From the NCBI RefSeq assembly GCF_902859825.1, contig NZ_CADIKB010000008.1, forward strand, positions 62,001 to 126,000: 64,000 nt of DNA, written 5' to 3'. The DNA is from Paraburkholderia phenoliruptrix. Its GTDB lineage: Bacteria; Pseudomonadota; Gammaproteobacteria; Burkholderiales; Burkholderiaceae. A program made the position numbers and the translations under genes. The notes below the pieces were generated by a model. The model saw nothing but the letters and a program-made list of their open reading frames with translations, did not search any database and was not told the DNA's origin. This document shows positions 47,469 through 56,868 of this stretch, piece after piece. Every line of letters begins with the position of its first letter. Position 1 is the stretch's first letter.

Positions 47469-48017
47469 TTATTGACCGGCCGAGCCGGAAGCAGGCAGCG
47501 CCGCCGCGGGTGCCGGCGCCGCCGCGTTTCCGCCCGTTGCGGCGCCCGGCTTCGATGCGCCCGAATCGGCCGCTTTACTGTAGAGGAACTGCCCGATCAG
47601 GTTTTCCAGCACGATGGCCGATTGTGTCATCGAAATCGTGTCGCCCGCCTTCAGCATCTCGGAATCGCCACCCGGCTCGAGTCCGATGTATTGCTCGCCG
47701 AGCAGCCCGGAAGTCAGGATCTTCGCCGACGTGTCTTTCGGAAACTGGTATTGCTTGTCGATGTCGATCGTGACGAGCGCCTGATAGGCATTGCTGTCGA
47801 AACCGATCGACGCCACGCGGCCCACCGTCACGCCCGCGCTTTTCACGGGCGCGCGCGCCTTCAGTCCGCCGATATTGTCGAACTTGAGCTTGACCGGGTA
47901 GGTCGCCTGAAACGACAGCGAGCTCATGTTGCCGGCCTTCAGCGCGAGAAACAGCAATGCCACGAAACCCAGCACTACGAACAGGCCGACCCAGAAGTCG
48001 AGAGCAGTCTTTTTCAT
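47469..48017 (-). CDS. mlaD: MCE-domain protein MlaD
   Basis: A 182-residue protein with one N-terminal membrane helix (FWVGLFVVLGFVALLFLAL), an MCE domain (FDNIGGLKARAPVKSAGVTV, then TSGLLGEQYIGLEPGG) and an Ala-rich tail. It forms the hexameric substrate-binding ring on MlaE. The ATG at 48017 has AGG 6 nt upstream; an ATG two codons earlier is possible. Confidence 0.95.
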   Translation of the reverse strand: MKKTALDFWVGLFVVLGFVALLFLALKAGNMSSLSFQATYPVKLKFDNIGGLKARAPVKSAGVTVGRVASIGFDSNAYQALVTIDIDKQYQFPKDTSAKILTSGLLGEQYIGLEPGGDSEMLKAGDTISMTQSAIVLENLIGQFLYSKAADSGASKPGAATGGNAAAPAPAAALPASGSAGQ

Positions 48018-48102
48018 CGTCATCCTAAAGTGAATCCGCCACGCCGCCGTCGAACCGCGCGCGCCGAGCGACGCGCCGCAGCAGCCGACAGGCAACGCAG
48101 TC

Positions 48103-48882
48103 CTAGCTGAACATCAGCGCGGTCAGCAGAAAATCGAGGCCGAGCACCGCGAGCGACGCATACACGACCGTCTTTGTCGTGGCGCGCGACACGCCTTCCG
48201 GCGTGGGCCTCGCTTCGTAGCCCTGGAACAGCGCCACGAACGTCACGGCCAGGCCGAACACCACGCTTTTGACGACGCCGGCGCCGACGTCGCGCCAGAC
48301 ATCCACGCCGCCTTGCATTTGCGACCAGAACGCGCCGGCGTCCACGCCGATCAGCAGCACGCCGACCACATAGCCGCCCGCGACGCCGACCGCGCTGAAA
48401 ATCGCGGCGAGGATCGGCATGGAAATGATGCCGGCCCACAGACGCGGCGCGACCACGACCTTGACCGGGTCGACCGCCATCATTTCCATGGCGGTCAATT
48501 GCTCGCCGGCCTTCATCAGACCGATTTCGGCGGTGAGCGACGTGCCCGCGCGGCCGGCGAACAGCAGCGCGGTGACCACCGGCCCCAGCTCGCGCACGAG
48601 CGACAACGCGACGAGAAGCCCAAGCGCCTGCTCGGAGCCATAGCGGTTCAGCGTGTAATAGCCCTGCAAGCCGAGCACGAAGCCGACGAAGAGCCCCGAC
48701 ACCGCAATGATCACGAGCGAATAATTACCCACGAAGTGGATCTGCTTCGTGACAAGACGCGGACGGCGCAGCAACGGGAAGAATTCGAACAGCAGCCGGA
48801 AGAAAAAGCGCGTCGCGTAACCGGCCGTGCCGAGGCCGTCGAGCACCGAGCGGCCGAGCGTGCTGATCAACGAGCCGATCAT
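48103..48882 (-). CDS. mlaE: Phospholipid ABC transporter permease MlaE
   Basis: A 259-residue MlaE/Ttg2B permease with five to six membrane segments. Conserved blocks are VRELGPVVTALLFAGRAGTS and AEIGLMKAGEQLTAMEMMAVDP. The ATG at 48882 overlaps the mlaF stop (ATGA). Forms the membrane dimer of the MlaFEDB complex. Confidence 0.96.
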   Translation of the reverse strand: MIGSLISTLGRSVLDGLGTAGYATRFFFRLLFEFFPLLRRPRLVTKQIHFVGNYSLVIIAVSGLFVGFVLGLQGYYTLNRYGSEQALGLLVALSLVRELGPVVTALLFAGRAGTSLTAEIGLMKAGEQLTAMEMMAVDPVKVVVAPRLWAGIISMPILAAIFSAVGVAGGYVVGVLLIGVDAGAFWSQMQGGVDVWRDVGAGVVKSVVFGLAVTFVALFQGYEARPTPEGVSRATTKTVVYASLAVLGLDFLLTALMFS

Positions 48883-49700
48883 GACTGACCTCCGCCGACG
48901 CCGAAGTCCGCCGCGAGCGGCGTCCTGCTCGGATAGTGAAATTTGAAGGGACCGTCCGGCGCGCCGTCGATGAACTGCCGCACCGTGGGATCCGTCGACG
49001 CGCGCAGTTGCGCGGGCGTGCCCTCGGCATGAACGCCGCCGTTGGCGAGGAAATATACGTAGTCGGCAATGGCGAACGATTCCGGCACGTCGTGCGTGAC
49101 CAGAATGGAGGTCGCGCCGAGCGCCTGATTGAGCGCGCGAATCAGATTGGCGGTGATGCCGAGCGAGATCGGGTCGAGGCCGGCGAACGGCTCGTCGTAC
49201 ATCATCAGTTCCGGGTCCAGGGCGATAGCGCGCGCAAGCGCCACGCGCCGCGCCATGCCACCGGAAATTTCCGACGGCAGCAGATCGCGCGCACCGCGCA
49301 GGCCGACCGCGTTGAGCTTCATCAGCACGAGGTCGCGGATCAGTTCCTCGGGCAGATCGGTATGCTCGCGCAGCGCGAACGCGACGTTCTCGAACACCGA
49401 CATGTCCGTGAACAGCGCGCCGAACTGGAACAGCATGCCCATCTTGCGGCGCAGCGTGTACAAGCCCTCGCGCGTTTGTGCGCCGACGTTTTCGCCGTCG
49501 AACAGGATCTCGCCGCGCTGCGCGCGCACGAGGCCGCCGATCAGCCGCAGCACCGTGGTCTTGCCGCAGCCCGAGCCGCCCATGACCGCGACGACCTGGC
49601 CGCGCTTGAAGCGCAGATTCAGGTTCGACAGGACGAGCCGGTCGCCGTAACCGAAGTCGACGTCGCGCAGCTCGAGTAAGGTCTCGGATGGGGAAGACAC
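48879..49700 (-). CDS. mlaF: Phospholipid ABC transporter ATPase MlaF
   Basis: A 273-residue ATPase with Walker A GGSGCGKTT, signature ISGGMARRVALARAI, Walker B LMMYDEPFAGLDP and H-loop VTHDVPE. GTG start at 49700. First gene of the operon mlaF-mlaE-mlaD-mlaA-mlaC-mlaB, which encodes the complete outer-membrane lipid asymmetry system. Confidence 0.96.
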   Translation of the reverse strand: MSSPSETLLELRDVDFGYGDRLVLSNLNLRFKRGQVVAVMGGSGCGKTTVLRLIGGLVRAQRGEILFDGENVGAQTREGLYTLRRKMGMLFQFGALFTDMSVFENVAFALREHTDLPEELIRDLVLMKLNAVGLRGARDLLPSEISGGMARRVALARAIALDPELMMYDEPFAGLDPISLGITANLIRALNQALGATSILVTHDVPESFAIADYVYFLANGGVHAEGTPAQLRASTDPTVRQFIDGAPDGPFKFHYPSRTPLAADFGVGGGQS

Positions 49701-49731
49701 TGACTGACAATCCTTTTACACGGAAGGCCGA

Positions 49732-49737
49732 ATTATA
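49732..49737 (-). promoter_or_regulatory. -10 box upstream of mlaF
   Basis: Perfect TATAAT on the minus strand about 32 bp before mlaF, in the 93-bp gap after thiE. The -35 region is not recognisable. Confidence 0.45.
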
Positions 49738-49793
49738 GGGCCATCATGCAAAAGTTGCCGTGAGGTGCCCTCTCCCTTAACGATTCGCGACCA

Positions 49794-50906
49794 TTATTGC
49801 GTAAACGCTTGTTGCAGTGCGGAAACGGCGGCCGCCGGATCGGCCGCTTCCGTCACGGCGCGCACCACGGCAGCGCAGCCCACGCCGGTCGCGAGCACGT
49901 CGGGCAGCACCTGCAAATCGATCCCGCCGATCGCCACGAGCGGCACCTCGCCGTCGAGTAGCCGGACGTAGCGCGCGAGGCGCTTCAGGCCCTGAGGCGC
50001 GGTCGGCATCACCTTGGTGGTGGTCGGAAAGACGGCGCCGAGCGCGACATAGCTCGGGCGGAAGTGCAGCGCCTTCAGAATCTCGTAGAAACCGTGCGTC
50101 GACAAACCGAGGCGGATGCCCGCCGTGGCAAGCGCCGACAAGTCCGCCGTGTGCACGTCTTCCTGCCCGAGATGCACACCGTAGGCGCCCGCCTCGAGCG
50201 CGGCCCGCCAGTGATCGTTGATGAAAACCTGCGCGTCGTGCCGCCGCCCCGCCGCGACGCAGCGGGCAATTTCGCGCTGGAGCTCATCCGCGGGATGGGC
50301 GGACTTGCGGCGCAACTGCACCGTCTTCACGGCGAAGTCCAGCACCCGTTCGACCCACTCGGCGCTCGGCAGCACCGGATACAGGCCGAGCCGCTCCGGG
50401 CAGCGCGGGAACGCCTCGGCCGGCGCCGGCGGCAAGCCGGCCACGCGCGGGAAGCTGGCCAGATCGCACGGGAAGGAATCGCCCGCGGCGTGCGTGCGGG
50501 TTTCGTCGCCGTCGCGCCACGCGAGCGCGAGCACGAGCGCGTCGTGCGGATCGAAACCGCAGTCCAGAAACGCGGCCAGCGCGGGAATCCAGTCTTCCGC
50601 GAGATGCCCTTCCAACCGGTACTTTTCGCCGCCGAGGTGCAGCGTCGCCTTGTGCTCGGCGGCCTCGACCACGGCCGCGCCCTGCACGAGCCAGCGCGCC
50701 ATCTGTTCGCCATGCCGGGCGGCGTCGGCGACCACGATCAGATCACCGCCGTTCGGCTCGTCCGGCGCGGTCAGGCAGATGCGCCACGGCGCGTGCGTGG
50801 GCGGCCAGTCGCCGAGGCGCGCGCGGATGCGCTCGGTGGCTTCGACGAGTTCGTCGGCGGGCGGCCAGAACAGGTCGCGGTCTTTCAGAGCCAGAGTCTG
50901 CGTCAT
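49794..50906 (-). CDS. thiE: Thiamine-phosphate synthase with N-terminal extension
   Basis: The C-terminal 200 residues are a TIM-barrel ThiE joining HMP-PP and thiazole phosphate: [54 protein letters not shown] and [14 protein letters not shown]. The first 170 residues are additional; their end ([20 protein letters not shown], then ALVLALAW) resembles the C-terminal part of ThiD-type HMP kinases, with the kinase residues not evident. The start overlaps the thiG stop (ATGA). Total 370 residues against about 210 for typical ThiE. Confidence 0.92.
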   Translation of the reverse strand: MTQTLALKDRDLFWPPADELVEATERIRARLGDWPPTHAPWRICLTAPDEPNGGDLIVVADAARHGEQMARWLVQGAAVVEAAEHKATLHLGGEKYRLEGHLAEDWIPALAAFLDCGFDPHDALVLALAWRDGDETRTHAAGDSFPCDLASFPRVAGLPPAPAEAFPRCPERLGLYPVLPSAEWVERVLDFAVKTVQLRRKSAHPADELQREIARCVAAGRRHDAQVFINDHWRAALEAGAYGVHLGQEDVHTADLSALATAGIRLGLSTHGFYEILKALHFRPSYVALGAVFPTTTKVMPTAPQGLKRLARYVRLLDGEVPLVAIGGIDLQVLPDVLATGVGCAAVVRAVTEAADPAAAVSALQQAFTQ

Positions 50907-51727
50907 GCTGCGCTCCCATCCTGATGCCAGAAGGGCATGCCGACCACCGGCGTGCTCGCGTGCGCGCTTTCGCGCTCGGCCATCGGTCCGGCGAGGAAGG
51001 CCTCGCGGCCGGCTTCGACGCCGAGCGCAAAAGCGCGGGCCATTGCCTCGGGATGCGTGGCCTGCGACACGGCCGTGTTCAACAGCACGCCGTCGAAGCC
51101 CCATTCCATCACCTGCGCCGCGTGCGACGGCACGCCGAGTCCGGCGTCCACAATGAGCGGCACGTCGGGCAGCCGTTCGCGCAGCACGCGCAGGCCGTAC
51201 GGATTGATGACGCCCTTGCCCGTGCCGATGGGCGCGCCCCAGGGCATCAGCGCTTCGCAGCCGGCGTCGAGCAGACGGCGGCCGATCACGAGGTCTTCCG
51301 TGCAATACGGCAGCACCTTGAAGCCGTCTTTGACGAGCTTCGCGGCCGCCTCGATCAGGCCGACCGGATCGGGTTGCAGCGTGTAGTCGTCGCCGATCAG
51401 TTCGAGCTTGATCCACTCGGTTTCGAAGATTTCGCGCGCCATGTGCGCGGTCGTCACCGCCTCGCCGACGGTCAGACAGCCGGCCGTGTTAGGCAGCAGC
51501 GGCACGCCGTGGCGCTTGAGCAGATCGAAGAACCCGGCTTCGGCGCCGCCTTCGTTCATCTGCCGGCGCAGCGCGACGGTCACCATGCCGGGGCGCGCGG
51601 CCGCGATCGAATCCGACAGCGATTGCAGCGACGGATAGCGCGAGGTGCCGAGCAGCATGCGGCTCGCGAAGGTCTGGCCGTAGAGCGTGAGCGCGTCGGC
51701 GGGTTGGGGGGAAGTCATGTGCATCAT
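50903..51727 (-). CDS. thiG: Thiazole synthase ThiG
   Basis: A 274-residue TIM-barrel enzyme that builds the thiazole ring from DXP, the glycine imine from ThiO and the ThiS thiocarboxylate. The Schiff-base Lys is in [22 protein letters not shown] and [17 protein letters not shown] are family blocks. The ATG at 51727 has GGAG 5 nt upstream; two further Met codons follow at once. The 202-bp gap to thiS contains tandem repeats. Confidence 0.96.
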   Translation of the reverse strand: MMHMTSPQPADALTLYGQTFASRMLLGTSRYPSLQSLSDSIAAARPGMVTVALRRQMNEGGAEAGFFDLLKRHGVPLLPNTAGCLTVGEAVTTAHMAREIFETEWIKLELIGDDYTLQPDPVGLIEAAAKLVKDGFKVLPYCTEDLVIGRRLLDAGCEALMPWGAPIGTGKGVINPYGLRVLRERLPDVPLIVDAGLGVPSHAAQVMEWGFDGVLLNTAVSQATHPEAMARAFALGVEAGREAFLAGPMAERESAHASTPVVGMPFWHQDGSAA

Positions 51728-51819
51728 CGGGTCTCCGGCAAGGCAAGGCGGGCGGCGATTGGGTGCGATCTGGTGCGATTGGGTGAGCGCGGTGTGATCA
51801 ACCTCGCGGTCGGCGGTCG

Positions 51820-51861
51820 GCATGACTGCGGCTGCATGACTGCAGCTGCATGGCTGCGGCC
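51820..51861. repeat. 14-bp tandem repeat, three units
   Basis: GCATGACTGCGGCT, GCATGACTGCAGCT and GCATGGCTGCGGCC stand head to tail in the thiS-thiG gap. Next to them GCGATTGGGTG occurs twice with a period of 20 bp (51755 and 51775). Confidence 0.9.
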
Positions 51862-51929
51862 GGCGGGGCGCCCGCGGTCGCGATTGGCGCTCGCGCGCCG
51901 ATCGGCCGCGGACGACACGCCACAGGCGC

Positions 51930-52127
51930 TCACCCGCCGGCCACCGGCTGCACCACGTCCAGCTTGTCGCCGGGCTGCAACGCACGCGCCGCATGCTGCG
52001 TGCGCGCGACGAAATCGCCATTCAGCGCGACGGCAAACGGCGGCCGCGCGCCATACGCGGCGAGCGCATCCGCGACAGTCGCGCCTTCGGGCAGCGACAA
52101 CGGCTTCTGATTGATATGAATGTCCAT
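51930..52127 (-). CDS. thiS: Sulfur carrier protein ThiS
   Basis: A 65-residue ubiquitin-like protein ending in the required Gly-Gly (VQPVAGG), which is adenylated and thiocarboxylated to deliver sulfur to ThiG. The N-terminus [18 protein letters not shown] fits the family. An ATG at 52127 was chosen; upstream codons are not conserved. Confidence 0.95.
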   Translation of the reverse strand: MDIHINQKPLSLPEGATVADALAAYGARPPFAVALNGDFVARTQHAARALQPGDKLDVVQPVAGG

Positions 52128-52196
52128 AGTGCTCAAATACGATTCAGTCGACGGCCAATACATGACCAATGCCCGAGCGCTCACCGCGCCGCCTCG

Positions 52197-53339
52197 TCAC
52201 CCCAACGCTCGTGCCGGCTCCCGCGCGCGGTCCTCGTGGAACAGCTCGCTCCAGCGCGCGGCGTGCCGCCAGTCGGCGAATGCATCCGCGTCGGCGACGC
52301 GCCCGTCCAGCAGCGCCGCCGCAAAACGCACGGCTTCGTCGGCGACTTCGGGCACGATCATGTAGCCGTGCCGGTACAGGCCGTTCACGCGCAGCGTCTG
52401 TCCGCCGTCCCACAACAAGGCCGGCCGATGATCGGGCAAGGTCGGCCGGCACTGCGAATTCAGTTCGAGAATGCGCGCCTCGCCGAAGCCCGGATGCACG
52501 GAAAACGCCGCGCTCAGCAGTTCCAGCGCGGAGCGTACGCTGACGGGCGACATGTCCTCGCCCTCCACTTCGGTCGCGCCGATCACATACAGATCGTCCT
52601 GTTTCGGCGCGATGTAGAGCGGATAGCGCGGATGCAGGAGCCGCACCGGCCGCGTCAGATGGATGCCCGGCGCGTGCACGCGCGCCACTTCGCCGCGAAT
52701 GCCGCGCAGCGTCGGCAGCACGGGTTTGGCGCCGAGGCCGCGGCAATCGATCGTGATACGCGCCGGCGGCAGCGCACCGTCTTGCACCGGCGTATTCCAG
52801 TGTGTTTGCACACCGCGTTGCGCGAGGCCCGCGGCGAGAGCGCGCAGTACCTGGCGGTTGTCCAGCTGCCCCTCGCGCGGCAACAGCCAGCCCTGGTTGA
52901 AGCGCCCGGCAAGCGCAGGCTCCGCCGCGCCCAGTTGCGCGCCCGCCAGCGTGACAAAGCCGCCGTCCAGCAACTCGGCCGGCGCGTTCGAGCGCACGCG
53001 CCTTTCGAACAGCGGCGCCTCGGTCCGATCCGCGTGATGCCAAACGACGAGCGTGCCGTTGCGCTGGAAGAACACCGGCTCGGGCAGCTCGGCCAGCACG
53101 CGCGGCCAGCTTTCGAGCGATGCCGCGCCCAGCCGCGTGATCAGCAGCTCCGCGCTCGCGGCTTCGGCGAGCGGCGCCAGCATGGCCGCCGCGACCCACG
53201 CTGCGGCGTCCGAACCGGTGGCGTCGCCGCGCTCATAGAGTGCGACGCGATGGCCGTCTCCGGCAAGCCGCCACGCAACGAGGCGCCCGCACAGGCCGCC
53301 GCCGAGCACGGCGAAATCGGATTGCGCGGCACGGCTCAT
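52197..53339 (-). CDS. thiO: Glycine oxidase ThiO
   Basis: A 380-residue DAO-family flavoenzyme oxidising glycine to the imine used by ThiG. The FAD motif is FAVLGGGLCGRLVAWRLA; VNGLYRHGYMIVPEVADE closes the active site near the C-terminus. ThiO, rather than the anaerobic ThiH, fits an aerobe. Its ATG overlaps the stop codon of a small leader ORF (ATGA). Confidence 0.93.
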   Translation of the reverse strand: MSRAAQSDFAVLGGGLCGRLVAWRLAGDGHRVALYERGDATGSDAAAWVAAAMLAPLAEAASAELLITRLGAASLESWPRVLAELPEPVFFQRNGTLVVWHHADRTEAPLFERRVRSNAPAELLDGGFVTLAGAQLGAAEPALAGRFNQGWLLPREGQLDNRQVLRALAAGLAQRGVQTHWNTPVQDGALPPARITIDCRGLGAKPVLPTLRGIRGEVARVHAPGIHLTRPVRLLHPRYPLYIAPKQDDLYVIGATEVEGEDMSPVSVRSALELLSAAFSVHPGFGEARILELNSQCRPTLPDHRPALLWDGGQTLRVNGLYRHGYMIVPEVADEAVRFAAALLDGRVADADAFADWRHAARWSELFHEDRAREPARALG

Positions 53340-53458
53340 CGTGCGCCCTCCGCTTCGATATGACGGTGAACGGGGACACAATGCGCGTGCCGAACGGCGC
53401 GGCCGGCGCAGTTGGCGCGATCAGGAGCAAAACACATAACTGAACAATAGGCGGTCAT
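53336..53458 (-). CDS. Possible 40-codon leader ORF before thiO
   Basis: Begins with ATG at 53458 preceded by AAGGA and ends in TGA overlapping the thiO ATG (ATGA). The peptide is Cys, His and Arg rich (MTAYCSVMCFAPDRANC at its start), with no known relative. It lies between the TPP riboswitch and thiO. It could couple ribosome loading to thiO or be accidental; coding status is uncertain. Confidence 0.4.
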   Translation of the reverse strand: MTAYCSVMCFAPDRANCAGRAVRHAHCVPVHRHIEAEGAR

Positions 53459-53592
53459 CGAGTCCTTTCCGTACGGCCAACAGGAAGCGCGTACCCAGGA
53501 CGAAACCGGCGGGCAAGGCCGGCCAAGCAACAGGCGTGCTCGAATGAACTACGCCGCCCGGCGGGGAATGGAAGACTGGCTGCTTCCGGAAA

Positions 53593-53692
53593 CTTCCCGC
53601 GCCGGTATTACCCGGATCGGGTGCAAAGGGTCTCTCTCAGCCTCGCTGCCGCAGCGTGAGAATCACGCCGCTCAAGTGCGAAGCACCCCTGT
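53593..53692 (-). promoter_or_regulatory. TPP riboswitch (THI box)
   Basis: On the minus strand the sequence runs GGGGTGC, then a variable P3 stem, GCTGAGA, ACCCTTTGCACCCGATC, GGGTAATACCGGCGCGGGAAG in two parts, which are the conserved THI-box elements in order. It lies about 250 nt before thiO and should lower expression of thiOSGE when thiamine pyrophosphate binds. No clear terminator follows; the mechanism (translation or termination) is not readable. Confidence 0.93.
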
Positions 53693-54123
53693 TTCGTCGA
53701 AAGGTCATTAGACCATAAAAGGCGCGGCGCTCGCAAACGAGCGGCGCATTGCGTCGCACGCGGCTTGATCCGGCACCATCTCTTGCGGCTTTTGTCTGAT
53801 CCAGAGCGGCGGCCCGGCGCTCTGGCACAATGCCAGCAGAGATGACGCGGCGAGCGCGGCATCGCGCGAGGTACGGCGGTCAAACGTGGCAGCGGCGGCG
53901 GCGCAAGAGAGGGCCGCCCGAGACCCGCTGCATGCGCGGCGCCGGGAATTAATTTTCGCTTAAGGGCTTCACGCCAGAATCGGCAGTCGCCGCGGCGCTC
54001 GCCCATGTGGCGCCGCGCCCGCACATGCACCAGGACCCGCGACGGGCCGGCCCGCGTGGCCCGCCAGACGCGGCGCGGCCACCGTGGCATGGCCAGATTA
54101 GAACAGCACTCCTCAGGACGCTC
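53693..54123. other. Divergent intergenic region thi operon / ABC gene
   Basis: 431 bp that must contain the thi promoter (minus) and the promoter of the SbmA-like gene (plus). I see no near-consensus promoter, repeat or gene. An AGGA 6 nt before the ATG at 54124 serves as ribosome site. Confidence 0.4.
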
Positions 54124-55875
54124 ATGACAACGCATACTTCTGTCAGCCCCGCGCTGCCGCCCGACGAGAAAGTCTCCGCCTGGAGTCTGATCAAGCCTTA
54201 CTGGGTGTCGGAAGAAAAAAAGACCGCGTGGGCCATGCTCATTGCGATCATCGCGATGAACCTCATGGTCGTGTGGATCAACGTCCGCCTGAACCGCTGG
54301 AGCGCGGACTTCTACAACGCGCTGCAAACCAAGAATGTGCGCGACTTCCCGCATCTGCTGATGATCTTTTCCGGGCTCGCGTTCGGCTACATCATTCTCG
54401 CGGTGTATGGGCGTTATATGCGCCAGATGCTCGGCTCCCGTTGGCGCCAGTGGCTCACCACGCGCTATCTGAACGAGTGGCTGCACGACAGCGCGTTTTA
54501 CCGCATCGAACGCGACCGCCTCGCCGACAACCCCGATCAGCGGATCAGCGACGACCTTCAGTCGTTCGCCACCACGACGCTTTCGCTCACGCTCGACCTG
54601 CTGTCCACCGTCGTCACGCTCGTGTCGTTCATCACGATCCTGTGGGCGCTGGCCGGCGCGCTGACCATCACGCTCGGCGGCGTGCCGCTGCATATTCCCG
54701 GCTACATGGTGTGGGCGGCCGCGCTGTATGCGGTGGGCGGATCGCTCGTGATTCAGAAGGTCGGGCATCCGCTCGTGCCCATCAACTATCAGGCGCAGAA
54801 AGTCGAGGCGGATTTCCGTTTCGGCCTGATCCGTCTGCGCGAGAACGCCGAGCAGATCGCCTTCTACAACGGCATGGACACGGAGAAGAAAAACGCCCAT
54901 TCGCTGTTCAGCCGCATTCGCGACAACTGGTGGCAGGTCATGAAGTACACGAAGCGGCTCACCTTCGTGCTGAGCTTCTACGGTCAGATCGCGATTATCT
55001 TTCCGCTCGTCGTCGCCGCGCCGCGCTATTTTGCCGGCGCCTTCACGTTCGGCGTGCTGATGCAGATTTCCAGCGCGTTCGGCACCGTGAGCGATTCCTT
55101 TTCGTGGTTCATCAACAGTTATTCGACGCTGGTGGAATGGCGCGCCACGGTCAACCGTCTGCGCGAATTCAAGCGTGTCGTGCATGCGCCGCGTCTGAAG
55201 GAATCCGTCTCACCGGCCACCGCGCACGGCGGCATCAATCTGCATTTCGTCGACGCCGACGAGCTCTCCACCGACGGCCTCGAGCTCGCGCTGCCGAACG
55301 GCAGCCCGCTGTCGCGCATTCGCGATATCGTGATTCACCCCGGTTCGCGCTGGCTCGTGCGCGGCCCGTCGGGCTCGGGCAAGAGCACGCTGATGCGCGC
55401 GCTGGCGGGCCTCTGGCCGTTCGGCGACGGCGCGATCGACGCGCCGGTCAACGCCCGCATGATGTTCATTCCGCAGGTAAGCTACATGCCGATCGGCACA
55501 CTCAAGGCAGCGCTCGCATATCCGTCGGCGGCCGACACCTATACCGACGACGAATGCCGCGAGGCGCTCGTGACCTGCCATCTGTCGCAATACGCGGACC
55601 GTCTGCAGGAAACCGCCCACTGGACGCGCGTTCTCTCGCCAGGCGAGCAACAGCGCCTCGCTGCCGCGCGCGTGCTCCTGCACAAGCCGGACTATCTGTT
55701 CCTCGACGAAGCGACGAGCGCGCTCGACGCTGAAAACGAAGCGCGTCTCTACCGCCTTTTCACCGAGCGGCTGCCGAAGGCGGCGATTGTCAGCGTCGCG
55801 CATCGCGAGTCGCTCGCTGCATTCCATGACGAAACGCTCGACGTCGAGCGTGCCGCCGAAGCGGTCGCCGCATGA
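54124..55875 (+). CDS. SbmA/BacA-like ABC transporter, fused permease-ATPase
   Basis: A 583-residue protein. Its N-terminal half is an SbmA/BacA-type membrane domain (WINVRLNRWSADFYNALQ, GRYMRQMLGSRWRQWLT, ADNPDQRISDDLQ). Its C-terminal half is an ABC ATPase (Walker A GPSGSGKST, signature LSPGEQQRLAAARVLL, Walker B YLFLDEATSALD). This YddA/Rv1819c-like fusion is related to importers of peptides, B12 and peptide antibiotics. Coupled to the following SDR gene by ATGA. Confidence 0.93.
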   Translation: MTTHTSVSPALPPDEKVSAWSLIKPYWVSEEKKTAWAMLIAIIAMNLMVVWINVRLNRWSADFYNALQTKNVRDFPHLLMIFSGLAFGYIILAVYGRYMRQMLGSRWRQWLTTRYLNEWLHDSAFYRIERDRLADNPDQRISDDLQSFATTTLSLTLDLLSTVVTLVSFITILWALAGALTITLGGVPLHIPGYMVWAAALYAVGGSLVIQKVGHPLVPINYQAQKVEADFRFGLIRLRENAEQIAFYNGMDTEKKNAHSLFSRIRDNWWQVMKYTKRLTFVLSFYGQIAIIFPLVVAAPRYFAGAFTFGVLMQISSAFGTVSDSFSWFINSYSTLVEWRATVNRLREFKRVVHAPRLKESVSPATAHGGINLHFVDADELSTDGLELALPNGSPLSRIRDIVIHPGSRWLVRGPSGSGKSTLMRALAGLWPFGDGAIDAPVNARMMFIPQVSYMPIGTLKAALAYPSAADTYTDDECREALVTCHLSQYADRLQETAHWTRVLSPGEQQRLAAARVLLHKPDYLFLDEATSALDAENEARLYRLFTERLPKAAIVSVAHRESLAAFHDETLDVERAAEAVAA

Positions 55876-56672
55876 ACACCGCAAGCGACACCGCCGGCGA
55901 AAGCAGCGCGGCGTTCGAGCGCGTTGTGCTGATCACCGGCGCCGGTTCGGGTATCGGCGCGGCGCTGGCCCGGCGCATCGCCGCGCCGCGCACTGCCCTG
56001 ATGCTGCATGCACGCGGTGCCGAGCGCGAGTCGCGTGAACGCCTTGCGCAGGTGGCCGCCGATTGCAGCGCCAACGGCGCCGTCTGCGCCACGGTGTTCG
56101 CCGATCTCGCCGAGCGCGGTGCGGCGGAACATGTGGTGCATCAAACGCTCGCAAGCTTCGGCGCGCTCGATCAACTGGTCGCGAATGCCGGGCATGCGCA
56201 GCGTCAAACGCTTCAGGCGCTGGATCCCGATGCGCTCAGCGCGGCATTCGCCGCCATGCCCGCTGCGTTCGCCGCGCTCGTCAAACGCGCCACCTCTGCA
56301 TTGGACACCTCGAAGCGCGGCCGCGTGGTCGCACTCAGTTCGTTCGTCGCGCATCGTTATCGGGCGGATACGCCGTTCGCCGCCACCGCCGCGGCGAAAG
56401 CGGCGCTCGAATCGCTCGCGAGAACCGCGGCCGCCGAACTCGCGCCGCACGGCGTGACGGTGAATTGCGTCGCGCCCGGCTACACGCGCAAGGACCGCGG
56501 GCCGAGCGCCGACAATGCGTCAGCGTGGACCCGCGCCGCCGAGTCGACGCCGCTCGGGCACATCGCCGAACCGGCGGATGTCGCCGCGCTGATCGCGTTT
56601 CTGCTGTCCGACGAAGCGCGTCACATCACAGGCCAGGTGATTCATGTCGACGGCGGACTGACGCTCGGCTGA
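55872..56672 (+). CDS. SDR-family protein lacking the catalytic Tyr
   Basis: A 266-residue short-chain dehydrogenase fold: cofactor motif LITGAGSGIGAALA, VANAGHAQRQ, ALSSFVAHRY and the C-terminal VDGGLTLG. The YxxxK active site reads TAAAK, so Thr stands where Tyr is expected; Ser and Lys are kept. It may be a non-catalytic or altered SDR. It starts inside the stop of the ABC gene (ATGA), so it is translated together with a transporter. Confidence 0.88.
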   Translation: MNTASDTAGESSAAFERVVLITGAGSGIGAALARRIAAPRTALMLHARGAERESRERLAQVAADCSANGAVCATVFADLAERGAAEHVVHQTLASFGALDQLVANAGHAQRQTLQALDPDALSAAFAAMPAAFAALVKRATSALDTSKRGRVVALSSFVAHRYRADTPFAATAAAKAALESLARTAAAELAPHGVTVNCVAPGYTRKDRGPSADNASAWTRAAESTPLGHIAEPADVAALIAFLLSDEARHITGQVIHVDGGLTLG

Positions 56673-56868
56673 GTCGCGCGCCAGCGCACGTTTATCCCGC
56701 CACAACGCCAGGCCACGGCAAGATCCGGCAACACGCGGGAACACCCGGAAAGCATTTGCGAAGCGGGCAAGCTTTTCCGCCCTTTGAAACGAGCCCGAAG
56801 CAGCGACGATAGTCGTGCGCGCCGTCCCCGCGGCTCGCACGCTCTCCACTGCTAACGGATTCCCGCTC

